A DNA stretch of 39,049 bases, from positions 1 to 39,049 of the forward strand of contig ML769872.1 in assembly GCA_009733575.1 (NCBI GenBank), read 5' to 3'. Both the position numbers and the translations under genes were made by a program. The stretch comes from Gymnopus androsaceus JB14 (taxonomy: Eukaryota; Basidiomycota; Agaricomycetes; Agaricales; Omphalotaceae). How positions within the stretch are numbered: the stretch's first letter is position 1; the number at the start of each line of letters is the position of its first letter. The notes under the pieces were generated by a model. It saw only the letters and a list, made by a program, of their open reading frames with translations, had not been told where the DNA came from and ran no database searches. Shown in pieces: positions 1 through 11,020 of the stretch.

Positions 1-98
1 CAGACCTCCCGCTCTCCCTCCTGCACCATTCATTCAAGCTCCAAATCAACTAAATTGGGAATTGGAACTATGCGGGTGCACAAGGGCAGAATGCTAAT

Positions 99-1609
99 AT
101 GGGAGGAGGACCTCCCAATCCAGGCGGGCCAGGAGGACCCCCAGGCGGATGGGGAGGGCCCACCTGCGGGACCACCTACAGGACCACCACTCGGACCATG
201 GGGACAATTGGGACTGATGGGAGGGGGGAGGACCACCAGGAGGACCACCAGGGGGACCTTACAGTGGGCCGCTACCTGGACCACCTGGAGCACCTCCACC
301 CCCAACAGGCTATCCTCAATGGTGGGACGGAATATGTTGGATGGCGATCCCGGGACCCCAGGGTGAAAGAGGGGAACAGGGACCACCTGGAAGGGAGAAT
401 GGAGACTTCGAGCGGAAGGACAGGATCAATGCGGAATCGAAAATCGATGTCAGGAAACCTGACGATTTCATGGGAAAAGACTGTCAACTCTTCCGCCTGT
501 GGATATCACAGATCCTACAAGTATTCGCAGCAAAACCCACAATCCATGAAGAGGACTCGACAAAGGTGGCATACACAGTCAGTTTCCTCAGAGAAGTGGC
601 CGCAATCCACTATCAGAATCTCCTGGACAGAGAGATTATGAGTGGAGTACAGAATACCACTCTTCATGTGTGGGATGACTTCCTGCAAGTCTTTGGCAAG
701 ATATTCGGTCTTCCGAACAAGAAATTGGATGCACAATCCAAACTCTCTTGGATATCCCAACAACCCTACGAATCCTTTGCCAATTTCATCATTCGGTTCG
801 AAGAATACGCCTTCCGAACAGGGTACAACAATGATGCCCTGATTCACAACCTGTTGTCCGCAGTACACGAGTGGTTAGTTCTTTCCATTGCAAGTCAACC
901 CAACCCACCCAATACGTATGTCGGATGGACGAGGAGGATGATGCAACTCGACGGATTGGTAAGGGGATACCGAGAGGGGCTTCCTCGTTGTTCCTCTGGG
1001 GCAACTCGAGTTGAACCCCAAATCGCGTACCAACCCTTGCCCACAATTCCATACGCTCAGGCTGTTCCGGTTCAACCCCAATATCAGCCTGTAGCACGCA
1101 TTGAAGCAAATCCTGCAAACACACCACAGACGACAGCATCACGAGCTCGGAACTGGAGAAATCGACAAAGAGGAGCTGCCACCTGGGAAGGAAACCCAGG
1201 AAACTCGCCTGACAGTCACCCGCAAGCACACTTGGAAGAAGTTAACGACACATTGGGCCACGGACATGGACACTCTTCCTCATCAGAACATGTTTGTGCT
1301 TGTCACGATGGGGGGGACTTTACAGGAGTTTCGCTTAGAGCAGCCAGAGTACCCTGGACCCCACAAGAGTGGGCGGAAATGAATCGTCAGAGGGCGCAAA
1401 ACCTCTGCCTACGATGTGGGGGCCAGGGCCATTATCAGGCAAGCTGCGAAAATCCTGAATCTAAATTGCCACCGAAGGAGGGTGGCAACGAGGGTGATTC
1501 AACTCACCCAAATAAGGATATCATGTGCAGTATTCTCTCCAGACGGAACCACCGACCCAACAAGTCCTGGAACGGGCATACTGTGGGCGGTGTTCTCTGT
1601 CAAGGATAG
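99..1609 (+). pseudogene. gag: Gag of chromovirus 1, with collagen-like N-terminus and CCHC knuckle
   Basis: Structural capsid/nucleocapsid protein of the retroelement. The open stretch 341-1609 (about 420 codons) contains a capsid-like region (FRLWISQILQVFAAKP, then FLREVAAIHYQNLLD), a Pro/Gln-rich linker and a zinc knuckle CLRCGGQGHYQASC (C-X2-C-X4-H-X4-C) near 1407-1450. Upstream, 99-340 encodes Gly-Pro-rich collagen-like repeats, but these are spread over three frames (GGPPNPGGPGGPPGGWGG, then GPPTGPPLGPWGQLG, then GPYSGPLPGPPGAPPPPTG), so the N-terminus is frameshifted. The ATG at 341 is simply the first in the long frame and is probably not the original start. The C-terminal junction to protease is also out of frame. 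Confidence 0.8.
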
Positions 1610-1774
1610 AGAAGAGTCGCAGAACGAATGGAAGCTCGTTGAAGATGAGGAGGTCCTTCCTTTCAGTTTGGACTCGGGAAATGGAGCAGGGGCTCCGGGA
1701 AGGAAATAGAGGAATCTCGGGGCCCCGTTTCACCCGTCATAGGTTGAGCAGCGCACACGGGGGCGACACCAGCT

Positions 1775-2467
1775 CAACTATCCTCAAGGTCCCATAACTC
1801 CTTTATCGTCACGACAAAACTACCATTTTCGAATACAGACACGGATGTAAATTATAACACATTAATAGATTCCGGTGCTACAAAATCTTTTGTCGATTGG
1901 TCCATCGCTAAGGCTTTCCCTCAAAACACTAAGAAACTGCTAACTCCAGTCCCTCTTGAACTATTTGACGGAAAACCAACCTCAGCAGGAGCAATAACCT
2001 TGACTTGTATGGACGTTGTGAGCTTTGCGGACGGGACTCTCCACACTGTCAAGTTCTTTGTGACTCGTCTACACCCAACAGCACCAATAGTGCTGGGACT
2101 GCCCTGGCTACAACACAATCCAGATATCAACTGGACTGACCTGAGCCTGGGTTTCCGCTTAACAAATGCACGCATATCAGCTGCATTATGTGGGGAACTA
2201 CAAATCCCCACCCAGGAGGAGATAGTGACGGAAGAAGGAGAGGAGAAGGAAGCAGGGGACGCGGCAAAACGATCGAAGGAATTTCGACGTACCGTGGAAT
2301 TAGAGGAAGCGGACGAGGAGGACAAAGATCGGGTGACATTCGAGGGAGGGATACATCCTGAGGAAAGACTGGGCTCAGGAGATCCCCTCCTCATGGAGAT
2401 TAATGAATGGCTGCAAAGAGAGGATGAGTCGAGACGTAGGAGAGGGCGGGAGGAAGAAGGGAGGTAG
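1775..2467 (+). pseudogene. Retroviral-type aspartic protease domain, chromovirus 1
   Basis: Cleaves the Gag-Pol polyprotein. The catalytic motif LIDSGATKSFVDW lies at 1862-1900 with the Asp at 1868-1870. It is followed by the flap and substrate-wall region and by IVLGLPWLQHNPDINW near 2088-2130, the usual ILG.pWl..h.p.idW block of gypsy proteases. The frame is continuous from about 1775 and ends in a very acidic, Arg/Glu-rich tail (2220-2467). It is not in frame with gag, so it was either expressed by frameshift or is separated by decay. Confidence 0.85.
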
Positions 2468-2475
2468 AAGAACAA

Positions 2476-3095
2476 GCAGGAGACTCCATAAACCCACCCG
2501 AAAACACAGCCAATCCATCACCATCACCATTGTCTGACTCACCCGCAAGTGTGGAACCTGTGAAAATCGAATTGGCGGAATCAGCATTCAAACAGAAATT
2601 TAGGGAATGGGAATCTCGATGGGAGGAACGGACGTCTAACTGGCCCGCACGCAAGCAACAAAGGAGATGGAAGTACCAGCATTCCAAACCGTCCCCTAGA
2701 ACAATACATCCAGTACCAGAGTCAATGGACAAAATCCCATCTAGAGATGGGCGGACGCCGAGAGGGTCAATGCGGAAGGTCAATTTCTTGCAAAAGAGCC
2801 AAAACCCAGTGTTACGAACATCCGACCCGAACATCAAAGGGAAACCCGTTAGCCTAATTGGGGCGGCCGCTATGAGTCAATTATTGTGAGACGGAACACC
2901 TGCATACATGCTACATATCAAACCTACCGATATTGATTCTGCCTCAGAAACGGACACTCAGCAAAGGAGCCTCCATGTGCGGATAAGGCACCTACGTCCA
3001 ACGTACCCAAACAGGAACACCAGTGGACAGCGGACGAGATGGATAGAAGAGAAAGAGAAGAGGAGGAGGAAAGAAAGAAGGAAGAAACAGAGGAG
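2476..3095 (+). pseudogene. Protease-RT linker, chromovirus 1
   Basis: The open stretch 2530-2886 encodes a charged linker ending in the block SLIGAAAMSQLL, followed by an in-frame TGA (2887-2889) and then DGTPAYMLHIKPTD. In gypsy elements of this group the position of the stop is normally occupied by a residue in an R-E/D-G-T context, so the stop looks like an Arg codon turned to TGA. The segment 2908-3099 continues the same frame into a basic, Lys/Arg/Glu-rich tail. This region links protease to RT and has no catalytic motif. Confidence 0.55.
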
Positions 3096-3846
3096 TTAAA
3101 GGAGCACATTCCCCCACAGTACCAGGACTTCCTGGATGTCTTCTCGCCAGGAATGGCCAAGGAACTGCCTCCTCACCGCCCTTACGACATCAAGATCGAG
3201 ACAGGAGGGTGACACCCTTCCCAACATAGGAAAGCTCTACAATATGTTGGAGGTGGAGTTAAAAGCACTCAAGGACTACCTCGACAACATGTTGGGAAAA
3301 GGGTTCATCCAATCCTCGAATTCACCTGCGGGAGCACCGGTCCTATTTGCAAAGAAGAAGGACGGAACTCTGCGACTTTGTGTAGATTATCGGGCACTCA
3401 ACAAACTCACCCAAAAGAACAGATACCCCTTACCACTCATCGGTACACTAGTCGACCAATTGCGGAAGGCGAAAATCTTCACAAAGATCAACTTGCAGGC
3501 GGGATACAATAATGTGCGAATAGCAGAAGGTCACGAATGGAAGACAGCCTTTAGAACTCGTTACAGATCATACGAGTACTTGGTCATGCCATTTGGATTG
3601 ACAAACACCCCGTCCGCCTTCCAATTCTTCATGAACAACATCTTCCACAATATGGTGGATATTTGCGTCATGGTATACCTAGACGATATCCTTATCTTTT
3701 CAATGGACGAGGAATCACATACTTAACATGTGAGGAAGGTACTCGAAAGGCTGCGGGAGAACAATTTGCACGCAAAACCGGAGAAGTGCAACTTCCATAC
3801 ATGCATAGTGGAGTACCTGGGAGTCATAATATCACCCGTTCATCGA
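3096..3846 (+). pseudogene. Reverse transcriptase domain, chromovirus 1 (inactivated)
   Basis: RNA- and DNA-dependent DNA polymerase of the element. It starts with [23 protein letters not shown] (split by a stop and frameshift near 3210), then [20 protein letters not shown], the fingers motif [21 protein letters not shown], the [12 protein letters not shown] motif and YLDDILIF (about 3676-3700). The motif A block reads [12 protein letters not shown] where the family has the catalytic Asp (K-I-D-L), so the first metal-binding Asp is changed to Asn. A TAA follows at 3724-3726 (EESHT stop HVRKVL). After VIISP (about 3836) the sequence jumps into the RNase H linker, so roughly 40 residues of thumb/connection are deleted. 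Confidence 0.9.
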
Positions 3847-4510
3847 CAACTATTCCGGCATCACAAAGGTTCTCACCCGCCTCCTGAAAAAGGGAAACTA
3901 CTGGAAGTGGACGCAGGAGTGCCAACGTGTCTTCGACGCACTAAAGGGTGCATTTGCGGACGCTCCTATCCTTGCACACTTCAACCTCAACCTCCCAATT
4001 ATAATGGAATGTGACACGTCAGATTAGGCGATAGCGGGAATCCTGTCACAGTTGGACCCAAAGTCGGGGGAGGTCCACCCGATAGCTTTCTTTGCACGAG
4101 GAATGATTGACGCTGAGCTCAACTACAACATATACGACAAAGAGCTCTTAGCCATTGTGGAGGGGTTTAAACAGTGGAGGGCGTACTGCGAGGGATCCCG
4201 CTTCTGAATACAAGTATACTCAGACCATAACAACTTACAGTACTTCACCACGACAAAGGTACTCACAAGAAGGCAAGCACGTTGGTTCGAAACCCTCTCG
4301 GCTTACGACTATACCATCAACTATTGGCCGGGGACACTTGGAGCAAAACCAGACGCGTTAACTTGCAGAGCGGAACTAGCGCATGCTAAACTGGTCAACA
4401 AAGGGATTCTTATTCCTCCCGACTGTCTAAACGCATCAGTTATATTGCCAGTACAGCAAGGAATCGCTAGTCTGGCAATGGAAGACATAACTCTAGCCAG
4501 AATATGAAAC
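3842..4510 (+). pseudogene. RNase H domain, chromovirus 1 (three stops)
   Basis: Degrades the RNA strand of the hybrid during reverse transcription. Visible blocks are [90 protein letters not shown] and [21 protein letters not shown]. In-frame stops occur at about 4024 (TAG, after CDTSD), about 4205 (TGA, after EGSRF) and about 4505 (TGA, after LARI). The catalytic region is therefore not translatable. It continues directly into the tether and the integrase zinc-binding part. Confidence 0.85.
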
Positions 4511-5902
4511 GCTCCACCCAACAGCCACATCAAAGAAGTCAGATTAGGAAGTTTGGAAGAGAAAGCAGAAGGGGAGAAGTGGGCGGATGGGGTGGTGAGG
4601 AGAGGTGAAAAGATATACGTACCCTCTACGGAATCATTCCGTCTGGAAATCATTAGGAAATTTCACAACCTCAGGAACAGATTCCACCCAAACCGCGGGA
4701 GCACATTGGGACTAGTTATGCAGCAATACTACTGGCCAGGAATGGCCAGGGATGTACGACAACATGTACGAGACTGCAAGGAGTGTGGAAAGAATAGGAG
4801 TCGGGTGACGAGCATGGATGAGGAGCAAACCCAACCCAGCGAGCGCCTCGCAGCGGTGGTTCCCCTCAACGAGGCCTCTCTGATAGAGCGGGTGAGGGAA
4901 GCTCGACCCGACACATACATGAAAGAAAAGGCAAAGGGGATAAGAGATGGACGAGAATTGGAGGTAGTGACAGACGAAGGGCTTATGAGAAGGGGAGGGA
5001 GGATTTACGTGCCTCAAGTAGGGAGACTTTGGGTGGACATCATTCAGGCTTACCATGACCACCCGCTACGAGGTCATCCGGGCAAACAGAAAACCAGGAA
5101 ACTGGTATCTCAACTGTTCTATTGGAGGGGTATGTCGGACAATGTCCGAAACTACGTTAGGGGTTGCCACAACTGTGCCAGAGCAAAATCACAACGACAC
5201 AAACCGTTTGGACTATTAAAACCCCTCCCAATAGGGGAACGACCCTGGGATTCCATATCTTTCAATCGCATCGTCCAACTTCCCAAGACCCAGGGAGAGG
5301 AAGCATTTGACGCCATCCTGGTAGTGGTTTGCTGCTTAACAAAACAAGTGATTTACATTCCATGTTACATGACCAATAAAGCCAAGGACTTCGCGGACTT
5401 ATTCATTACCCACGTATTCGCTAAACATGGGCTCCCATCAAACATCATATTGGACAGAGGTTCACTGTTCGTCAGCGAGTTTTGGACCAAATTGTGCATG
5501 GCCCTTCATATCGAAGCACGTCTATCGACGGCATACCACCCGCAGACAGATGGACAAACGGAGCGGGTCAACCAATCGTTGGAAGCGTATTTACAAATTT
5601 ACTGTGCCTACAACCAGGACAACTGGCACAAACTCCTTCCAATGGCCGAGTTCATGTACAACAACTCACCCCACAGTGCAACAGGAGTGTCGCACTTCTT
5701 CGCAAATAAAGGATGCCACCCGAAACTCACAATCAAACTGGAAAAAGTGGCTAACACAGACGCCAACGCCTACGCATCCCAATTGCATGAACTGCATGAG
5801 TACTTGAAGGGGGAGCTGAAGGTCGCAAACGAGAGTTACGAGAAGTACGCAAACAAGAAGCGGGAGGAAAGCCCAGAGTGGTGGGAGGGGGACCACCTGT
5901 AG
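4511..5902 (+). pseudogene. Integrase with two tandem H2C2 zinc-binding domains, chromovirus 1
   Basis: Inserts the cDNA into the genome. The open frame 4553-5902 (449 codons) holds two consecutive H2C2 modules. The first is FHNLRNRFH with CKECGKN (about 4660-4795). The second is YHDHPLRGH with CHNCARA (about 5050-5190). Each is preceded by a similar 'gg-iyVP' strand. The DDE core follows: SFNRIVQLPKTQG (the family Asp is Asn here), NIILDRGSLFVSEFW (second Asp kept) and TAYHPQTDGQTERVNQSLE (Glu kept). The frame ends at TAG 5900-5902, where the family continues with a Trp-containing stretch; the nested block starts 13 bp later. The duplication is unusual because a single H2C2 is the rule, and chromovirus 2 has only one. 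Confidence 0.88.
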
Positions 5903-5910
5903 CAGCTACC

Positions 5911-5956
5911 TGATCACATCAGCCTTGGTGAAATACCCAAGGTCTGATGTGATCAG
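5911..5956 (+). repeat. Left terminal repeat of nested block, near-perfect hairpin
   Basis: The sequence TGATCACATCAGCCTTGG, a 7-nt spacer, then CCAAGGTCTGATGTGATCA is an inverted repeat that can fold on itself. The same unit in inverse orientation closes the block at 12088-12131. Confidence 0.7.
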
Positions 5957-6433
5957 CAAGGGTAGTTTCCCAAGCAGCTGAATATAGGGCAGCTCGCAAG
6001 CTTGGGCAAATACCCAAGGGGATCATCTGGCATATTTGTCAACACTGATAAACCGGACCATTGCAATTAAATCATTATCAATTACCGTCCTCCTGTGATG
6101 AGATGGATGAGCCGGACACCTTACAGGATCTGGCCCGGGACAGTGCTTGACCCGAGTAAAATATTGGCAGCGTAAGGATTAAAACTCTCATCGCTTCCAA
6201 TATTAATCTCATGATCTATGCATAGAAACGGGATGCGTTAACATGTTTTCCATTTGACCGATACATACCATGGGTGTAATTGATCTATGACACCTAATTC
6301 TTGAGCACATGAATAGAAATATTCATAATTTTATATTAATTATATATTGAATAACCATGTATTGAATAACCATACATAAATTCGTACCATTTACATGATA
6401 GCATACCCTTTATCGGACAATAAGAACACATAC
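5957..6433. other. Non-coding stretch between block end and SAMHD1 fragment
   Basis: No homology was recognised here, and the expected C-terminal exons of the SAMHD1-like gene are absent. 6001-6030 repeats a CCCAAGG motif like that in the terminal repeat. AT-rich sequence runs from 6320 to 6370. Confidence 0.5.
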
Positions 6434-7615
6434 CCGTCTTATGGTTATAGAAGTTCTTGTGAAGTTTATGCCGAGTCTGGAAAACCTCAGAGACCTTGTC
6501 GAGGTCTTTATATTTGTAGCATATCTGCTTCTCTATGACGCGTGCAGATTCAATCAATAAACTGAGTACATCTCATGAGCAATGTCTGTGAAAAACGTAC
6601 TGAGAAACTTGGAGCTTGATCGGGTCGCCGATGGCAAGAGAGTCGCGTTGAATGTAATCCAACCTAAAACATTCAAACAGTTAAGAATTACAATGATGTA
6701 AGGGAGGTAAAAGGATCATGGTCGTACTTGTCCACATCAAGACCGTTACGCTTGTTCACAACGATGTCAAATAGAAATGCCCTTTCCACCCTAGGACCCG
6801 TTAGATTAGCACCGAGGGAGTTGGGAAAGATACTTACTTGCACCTGTCATGATCACCAGCGATCAACGCCTTGATAAACACGACATCCTTCAGCGGAATG
6901 ACAATCTTTTTCTGAGCGATGAGGAAGTCCAGCATCATCTCAGAGGCCTCTTCATGCGTCCACTTTAAGTTCGGTCTGAGAGAGCAGAGACTTAGGAAAC
7001 GTATAGAATTTGAATATGGATAGAATTACAAGGCGTGCGGGATGAATTCGCCATCCCATACATGACTCCATGGTCCATGTCCAAGGTCATGACACAGACC
7101 CGCTAGAGTGACGCACTGGACATCCCTGTCAGTTATCCTAAGCTCTGGCTGGCTTCGTTGAAGGGCTGTGACCAGGAGTCAAGCGAGATGAGCAACACCT
7201 ATGGGTGTATAGGTTTATTAAAGCTACAAAGATGATAGACAGCAGCTGCGTACCTATGCAGTGTCCAAATCGGTTGTGCGAAGCACCTGTCCAAATAATG
7301 TTTCACAGTAATAAAAAAAAAACCAATCCGCGGATTCAAAAAAAAAAAACCATTACCTGCCCAGACATAATAAGCCGTGCCTAGCTGTTTTATCGACCGC
7401 AACCTCTGGAAAACAGGCCTACGAAAGAATCAGAATCAGGCTTTTAGATGAATTCAAGGACGTACAAGTTGATAAACTTGGCCATCATCGTGGTGATAAG
7501 AACTGCGCCAACATGTGTTTTCCGTTCAGTGGTGCCACTGCTGCGATTCCAAATACCACTACTCACTAATATCATGGACCGGATCCTTGATGAAACGAGG
7601 GCTGCTTGATTCCAT
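6434..7615 (-). pseudogene. SAMHD1-like dNTP triphosphohydrolase (HD domain), 3'-truncated pseudogene
   Basis: SAMHD1-family enzymes hydrolyse dNTPs to nucleoside and triphosphate. Nine exons can be read on minus: 7615-7567, 7502-7466, 7418-7357, 7286-7254, 7198-7030, 6975-6838, 6790-6728, 6663-6601 and 6561-6434, all with GT-AG introns and matching phases. Visible family motifs are RFIKDPVHD, FQRLRSIKQLG, ASHNRFGHCIG (metal-binding His kept; the family Glu before it is Gly), [12 protein letters not shown] (HD motif), NKRNGLDVDK, LDYIQRDS (third metal Asp) and YNHKTG. TGA at 7181-7179 (HLA stop LLVTAL) interrupts exon 5 where CGA is plausible. Nothing matching the C-terminal half follows 6434, so the gene is cut at the block's left side. 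ATG 7615 fits short fungal N-termini. Confidence 0.85.
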
Positions 7616-7659
7616 GGAGATGACCGAAAAGACAAAGAGGCAAAGAATGAAGGTGGAAG

Positions 7660-8178
7660 TTTGGGACAAAGAACGAATATTGTAGATGGTGCTGGTGCTG
7701 GCGCTGGTGCTGGTGCAGCTACCGGAGCCGGAGCAGGAGTAGGAGTCAATGTTGTCGCACGCGGAGCGACTGAGCTTTCTGGCGCCGTCGATGTCGTAGC
7801 CGATAGAGTTTGATAATGACGATACTCGTATGAGGGCACATATTGAGACATGTACTGCCTCTGAGTAGTCGTATCCTGCGGCGCGACAGTGGTCGGAGTC
7901 GAAGGCATTGTCACTCTGAAGGTCGACGTGGAAGATGAACGCTGAGCATTGTTCAACACAGACTGCGGCGCTGTTTTCGATATCGGTGAGTTTACTCTTG
8001 GAGCAGGATTGGTCGAATTCGAATTTGTGTTATTATTGGAAATAGAGGTGGAATTGGAAGGAGAAGTTGAAGTCGACTGAGTCTGGCTAAAAGTCGAAGG
8101 TCCAACATAGTGCGCGTATTGTCCTTGGTGATGGTTGAGGACATGATGAACCGAATGAAAATGCGGCTGATGCGACAT
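7660..8178 (-). CDS. Low-complexity Ser/Thr/Pro/Ala-rich ORF, unknown
   Basis: An open frame from ATG 8178 encodes about 170 residues of disordered sequence. It starts MSHQPHFHSVHHVLNHHQ, then has a Ser/Asn/Thr-rich part and an Ala-Pro repeat (APAPAPAPAP) near 7690. The frame continues past 7615 but overlaps the SAMHD1 start in another frame, so its true 3' end is unclear. It could be a 5' exon joined to the SAMHD1 gene by an unseen intron, or a fragment of another gene placed beside it. I do not recognise the family. Confidence 0.35.
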
Positions 8179-9676
8179 TCTTTCCGTCTTCAATTTCACG
8201 ACAGAAACAAAATAGGATCGTGGATGTGAGTCCCTGGGGTCAATAGAGGAAATGGTCAATGGGAAAGGGTCGGTAAGGTGGCAGAGGACGAAGAATGGCA
8301 AGGAATATTTTGAAACGCTTACTACCAGTATCAGTACTGTGAAAAAAACGGGGCTTTCTTCGGAGTGCGGAGCAATATTCAGGTCTCCAAGTCGAAAGCA
8401 TATAATTCGATACCATTCTACGTTCTGTGACCAAGCGTCCTCTCTGAACAGACTTGTGAATTGTACAGAGATACAGAAAGCCAAAATTTGCTCACCAAAA
8501 AATACACTTTTGAGCACCGTTGTCCAATCAGCCTACAATAATAGCTTGAATAAACATACAGAAACTACCTTCATGTCTTTTAAGGAAGACTTGAGACCCA
8601 GAGAGCAGTAGACGAAGTCAGTTGTCGCCACACTTGAGTGAACGAAAGCAAGAAGGTAGCGTGAGAACGCGTTGAACGACGGGCGCTTTGTTGACGATCG
8701 TCGTTCAGCACAACTCACCGAATATGAAGATGCGTTTGGATAACTCTCGGACCCACCGGATATTGGTCTTAATGGTATATCGCAGATTCTGAGTGAAAAT
8801 CGCATCAAAATTCAAGCAAAATAGCCCGCAGTATGATTACATTGCGAAAATACGTATCACAACTTCAGTTCACTGTGTATAACGGCGAGCTCAACAGTGG
8901 AATAATTAAGACATTGGTCTCAATGTTTGGGAAAGGGATGTTAGGTACTATATACGAATAATGAGTGAAATTGAGACCGTTCAGATTAGTCAAGCTAACT
9001 CGACACGGTTTTACTTACTTTCAAGAAAAGTTAGTACGACAAAGGCACATTAAACAGTATCGAGAATTATACCATCACTCAATAAATGAAATTTTGCCAT
9101 ATGTTGTACTTATAGTGTATTACTTCTATGAAGCATTTCAATCAAGGGTATAACATCCCCAGAGCGTTGTTGGTTGAGCAGACGAGCCAGCTGTGGTGAT
9201 ATTCAACTGAGCATCGGGGACACCCTTACCAATTACTATCAACGGTATTTTGATCAGTAAGGGAGCTCCCTGAATACAAGAGACTAAAAACATGTATTAA
9301 ATCGATCCCGATGGGTCCGGATGGTATCTGGCACCATCTTACTGCTTGAGATCGTCGTTTTGAATGACGAGCTCGAAAGAAACGCCTGTTGAGCGCCCAC
9401 GGACCGCGTTTCCGAACGTGATTCGTTGGCGTTCAACTTTGCTCTTGACGTTCATTCCCTGCCGGAATTACCCTCCAATACTCCCCCAAACCTCTTTAGA
9501 CCCATGGTAAGTCTTTTAATTTAATTTAATTACTGTTTCCGGTGCTTATTTAGAAGTGTCTTTCTTGGCTGTGCTTCACTTTCTCTCAAAAACTTTTCTT
9601 CACTCGCTACTGTAACCTGATGAAGACATTCAAATATGATTACTGACCAACTCGCTCAAAACTCTCTCCACTGCAG
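8179..9676. other. 1.5 kb with no recognisable gene
   Basis: Several short open stretches occur on both strands (for example minus 8808-8533 and plus 8965-9153), but none shows a family motif or a convincing intron pattern. Sequence just before 9677 ends in CTCCACTGCAG, a good 3' splice site. The carboxypeptidase fragment therefore seems to begin within an intron. Confidence 0.5.
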
Positions 9677-10913
9677 GCTACGGTAAGCTCTCTCCTTTCA
9701 AAATCTTTCTTTAAATGAATTGGGATTTTTCAGTTCACGGCGAAGATCAAGTCGGACAGGATTTCGTATGTCTTTGAAGCACTTTTTCTTATGGCGCTCA
9801 CTGTAGCAACTAGGCTGGCTTCCTTACGAATCTTGTGAAAGTATTCCCAAGCCTGACTCATCATCCTTTCTATCTCACCAGAGAGAGTTACGCTGGAACA
9901 TATATCGCAAGTCTTGCGTCAACTTTCCATCTTCGGCCTGCTGATCAAGGAAAATTTCTAGCCATACATAACTAAAGCAATCTTCTCGACTCCTGACCCC
10001 CCGGTCAATCTTCGCAAGATCTCGATAGGAGACGGAACAATCGGTGGGTTTGCCTTGTACGAGGAACTATCAACGGTATGGCGCGACAGACTTTGGTTTA
10101 GTACGCAAATTGATGACTGATATTCAGGTTATTACACTCGAAACATACCCAGAGATAATAGGCTTTGACCCGGACGTGTTCCAGTATTTCAAAGAGCAGT
10201 ATGCTCTCGCGTTTCCTTGTGGATCATTGCTTACTGGCCATAGGGAACATCTATGTGGATACAATGTAAACTTGACGTATCCTCAGAAGGGGATAATACC
10301 GACCATAATCGATCCATTCAGTACCACCACGTCATTCTCGAAATCCCAACTTCAACCACAACCATTACCGAGAAAGCGAAGTTTAAGCTGTAGTGCACTC
10401 TCCGCGGCTGGCTCTCTTGCTTCTCGAGATCTAGATGCAGCAACAGTGGCAGAACGGGAGCAGAAAAGAGCTGTATTGAAGCGGAATCTCACTGGTCGTC
10501 CAAATGGTACCCTTGATCCCATGTATGGCTGTTTCTTGTGGGAGGAAATGACCGACTATGCTATGAACTTCACCTTTCCATGGAGTAGGTGATCAAATTA
10601 TCCTTACTGCAACTTTGGAAGCTAATTTATTGTACAGCTGTGGGTGAATTCGACGTAAAGTGTACCATTTTGCTTTTGAGACGCTTCCTCTGAATATCTT
10701 CTTCAGCCCTATGATATTCCCGATGCACTTCACCCAGAGGTTCCCACAGATGCGAGTGTTTTTATGAACGGTATGTAGCCGTGTCTACTATGTATTCAGA
10801 CTTTTGTTGATGATGCTCCTCGTAGACAATCGCACTCGCTCTGCTTTGCATGCTCCATTCAAAGAGTGGGTAAAGACCTTTAGTCACCCGTTCGGTAACT
10901 CCACAGGCCAAGG
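9677..10913 (+). pseudogene. Serine carboxypeptidase (peptidase S10) internal fragment
   Basis: S10 enzymes remove C-terminal residues from peptides in the vacuole or outside the cell. Exons read on plus: 9677-9682 (6 nt), 9734-9765, 9814-9906, 9962-10075, 10128-10198, 10244-10584, 10638-10654, 10707-10770 and 10826-about 10913. Together they give GYVHGEDQVGQDF, AGFLTNLVKVFPSL, the nucleophile block RESYAGTYIPYITKAIF (the family has GESYAG; Gly is Arg here), ISIGDGTIG, YPEIIGFDPDVFQYF, HLCGYNVNLTYPQ, YDIPDALHPEVPTDASVF and NRTRSALHAPFKEW. Intron 9907-9961 uses a GC-AG pair. The N-terminal half (oxyanion NGGPG block) and the C-terminal part with catalytic Asp and His are missing, so this is a non-functional captured piece. 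Confidence 0.88.
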
Positions 10914-11020
10914 TAAAGCTATACTGTCGCTCTGCCAGGCTCCGTCATAGTCAATGTGAGTCTTTTTATCATGAAACTTGGTCGCAGCGCTCATGTTGTT
11001 CTTAACGGCTTAGAAATCAC

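Noticed and set aside
30..386. Pro/Gly/Val-rich open frame on minus over the Gag start
   Set aside because: Mirror of the Gly/Pro-rich repeat on plus; low complexity, no domain.
7199..7402. Continuous 67-codon minus frame as one exon
   Set aside because: Good splice sites and the family alignment split it into exons 7418-7357 and 7286-7254; the Phe-rich middle is a poly-A/T intron.
10044..10592. Single uninterrupted carboxypeptidase ORF
   Set aside because: Two in-frame introns (10076-10127, 10199-10243) give a far better match to the family, and the start is intron or exon sequence with no ATG.
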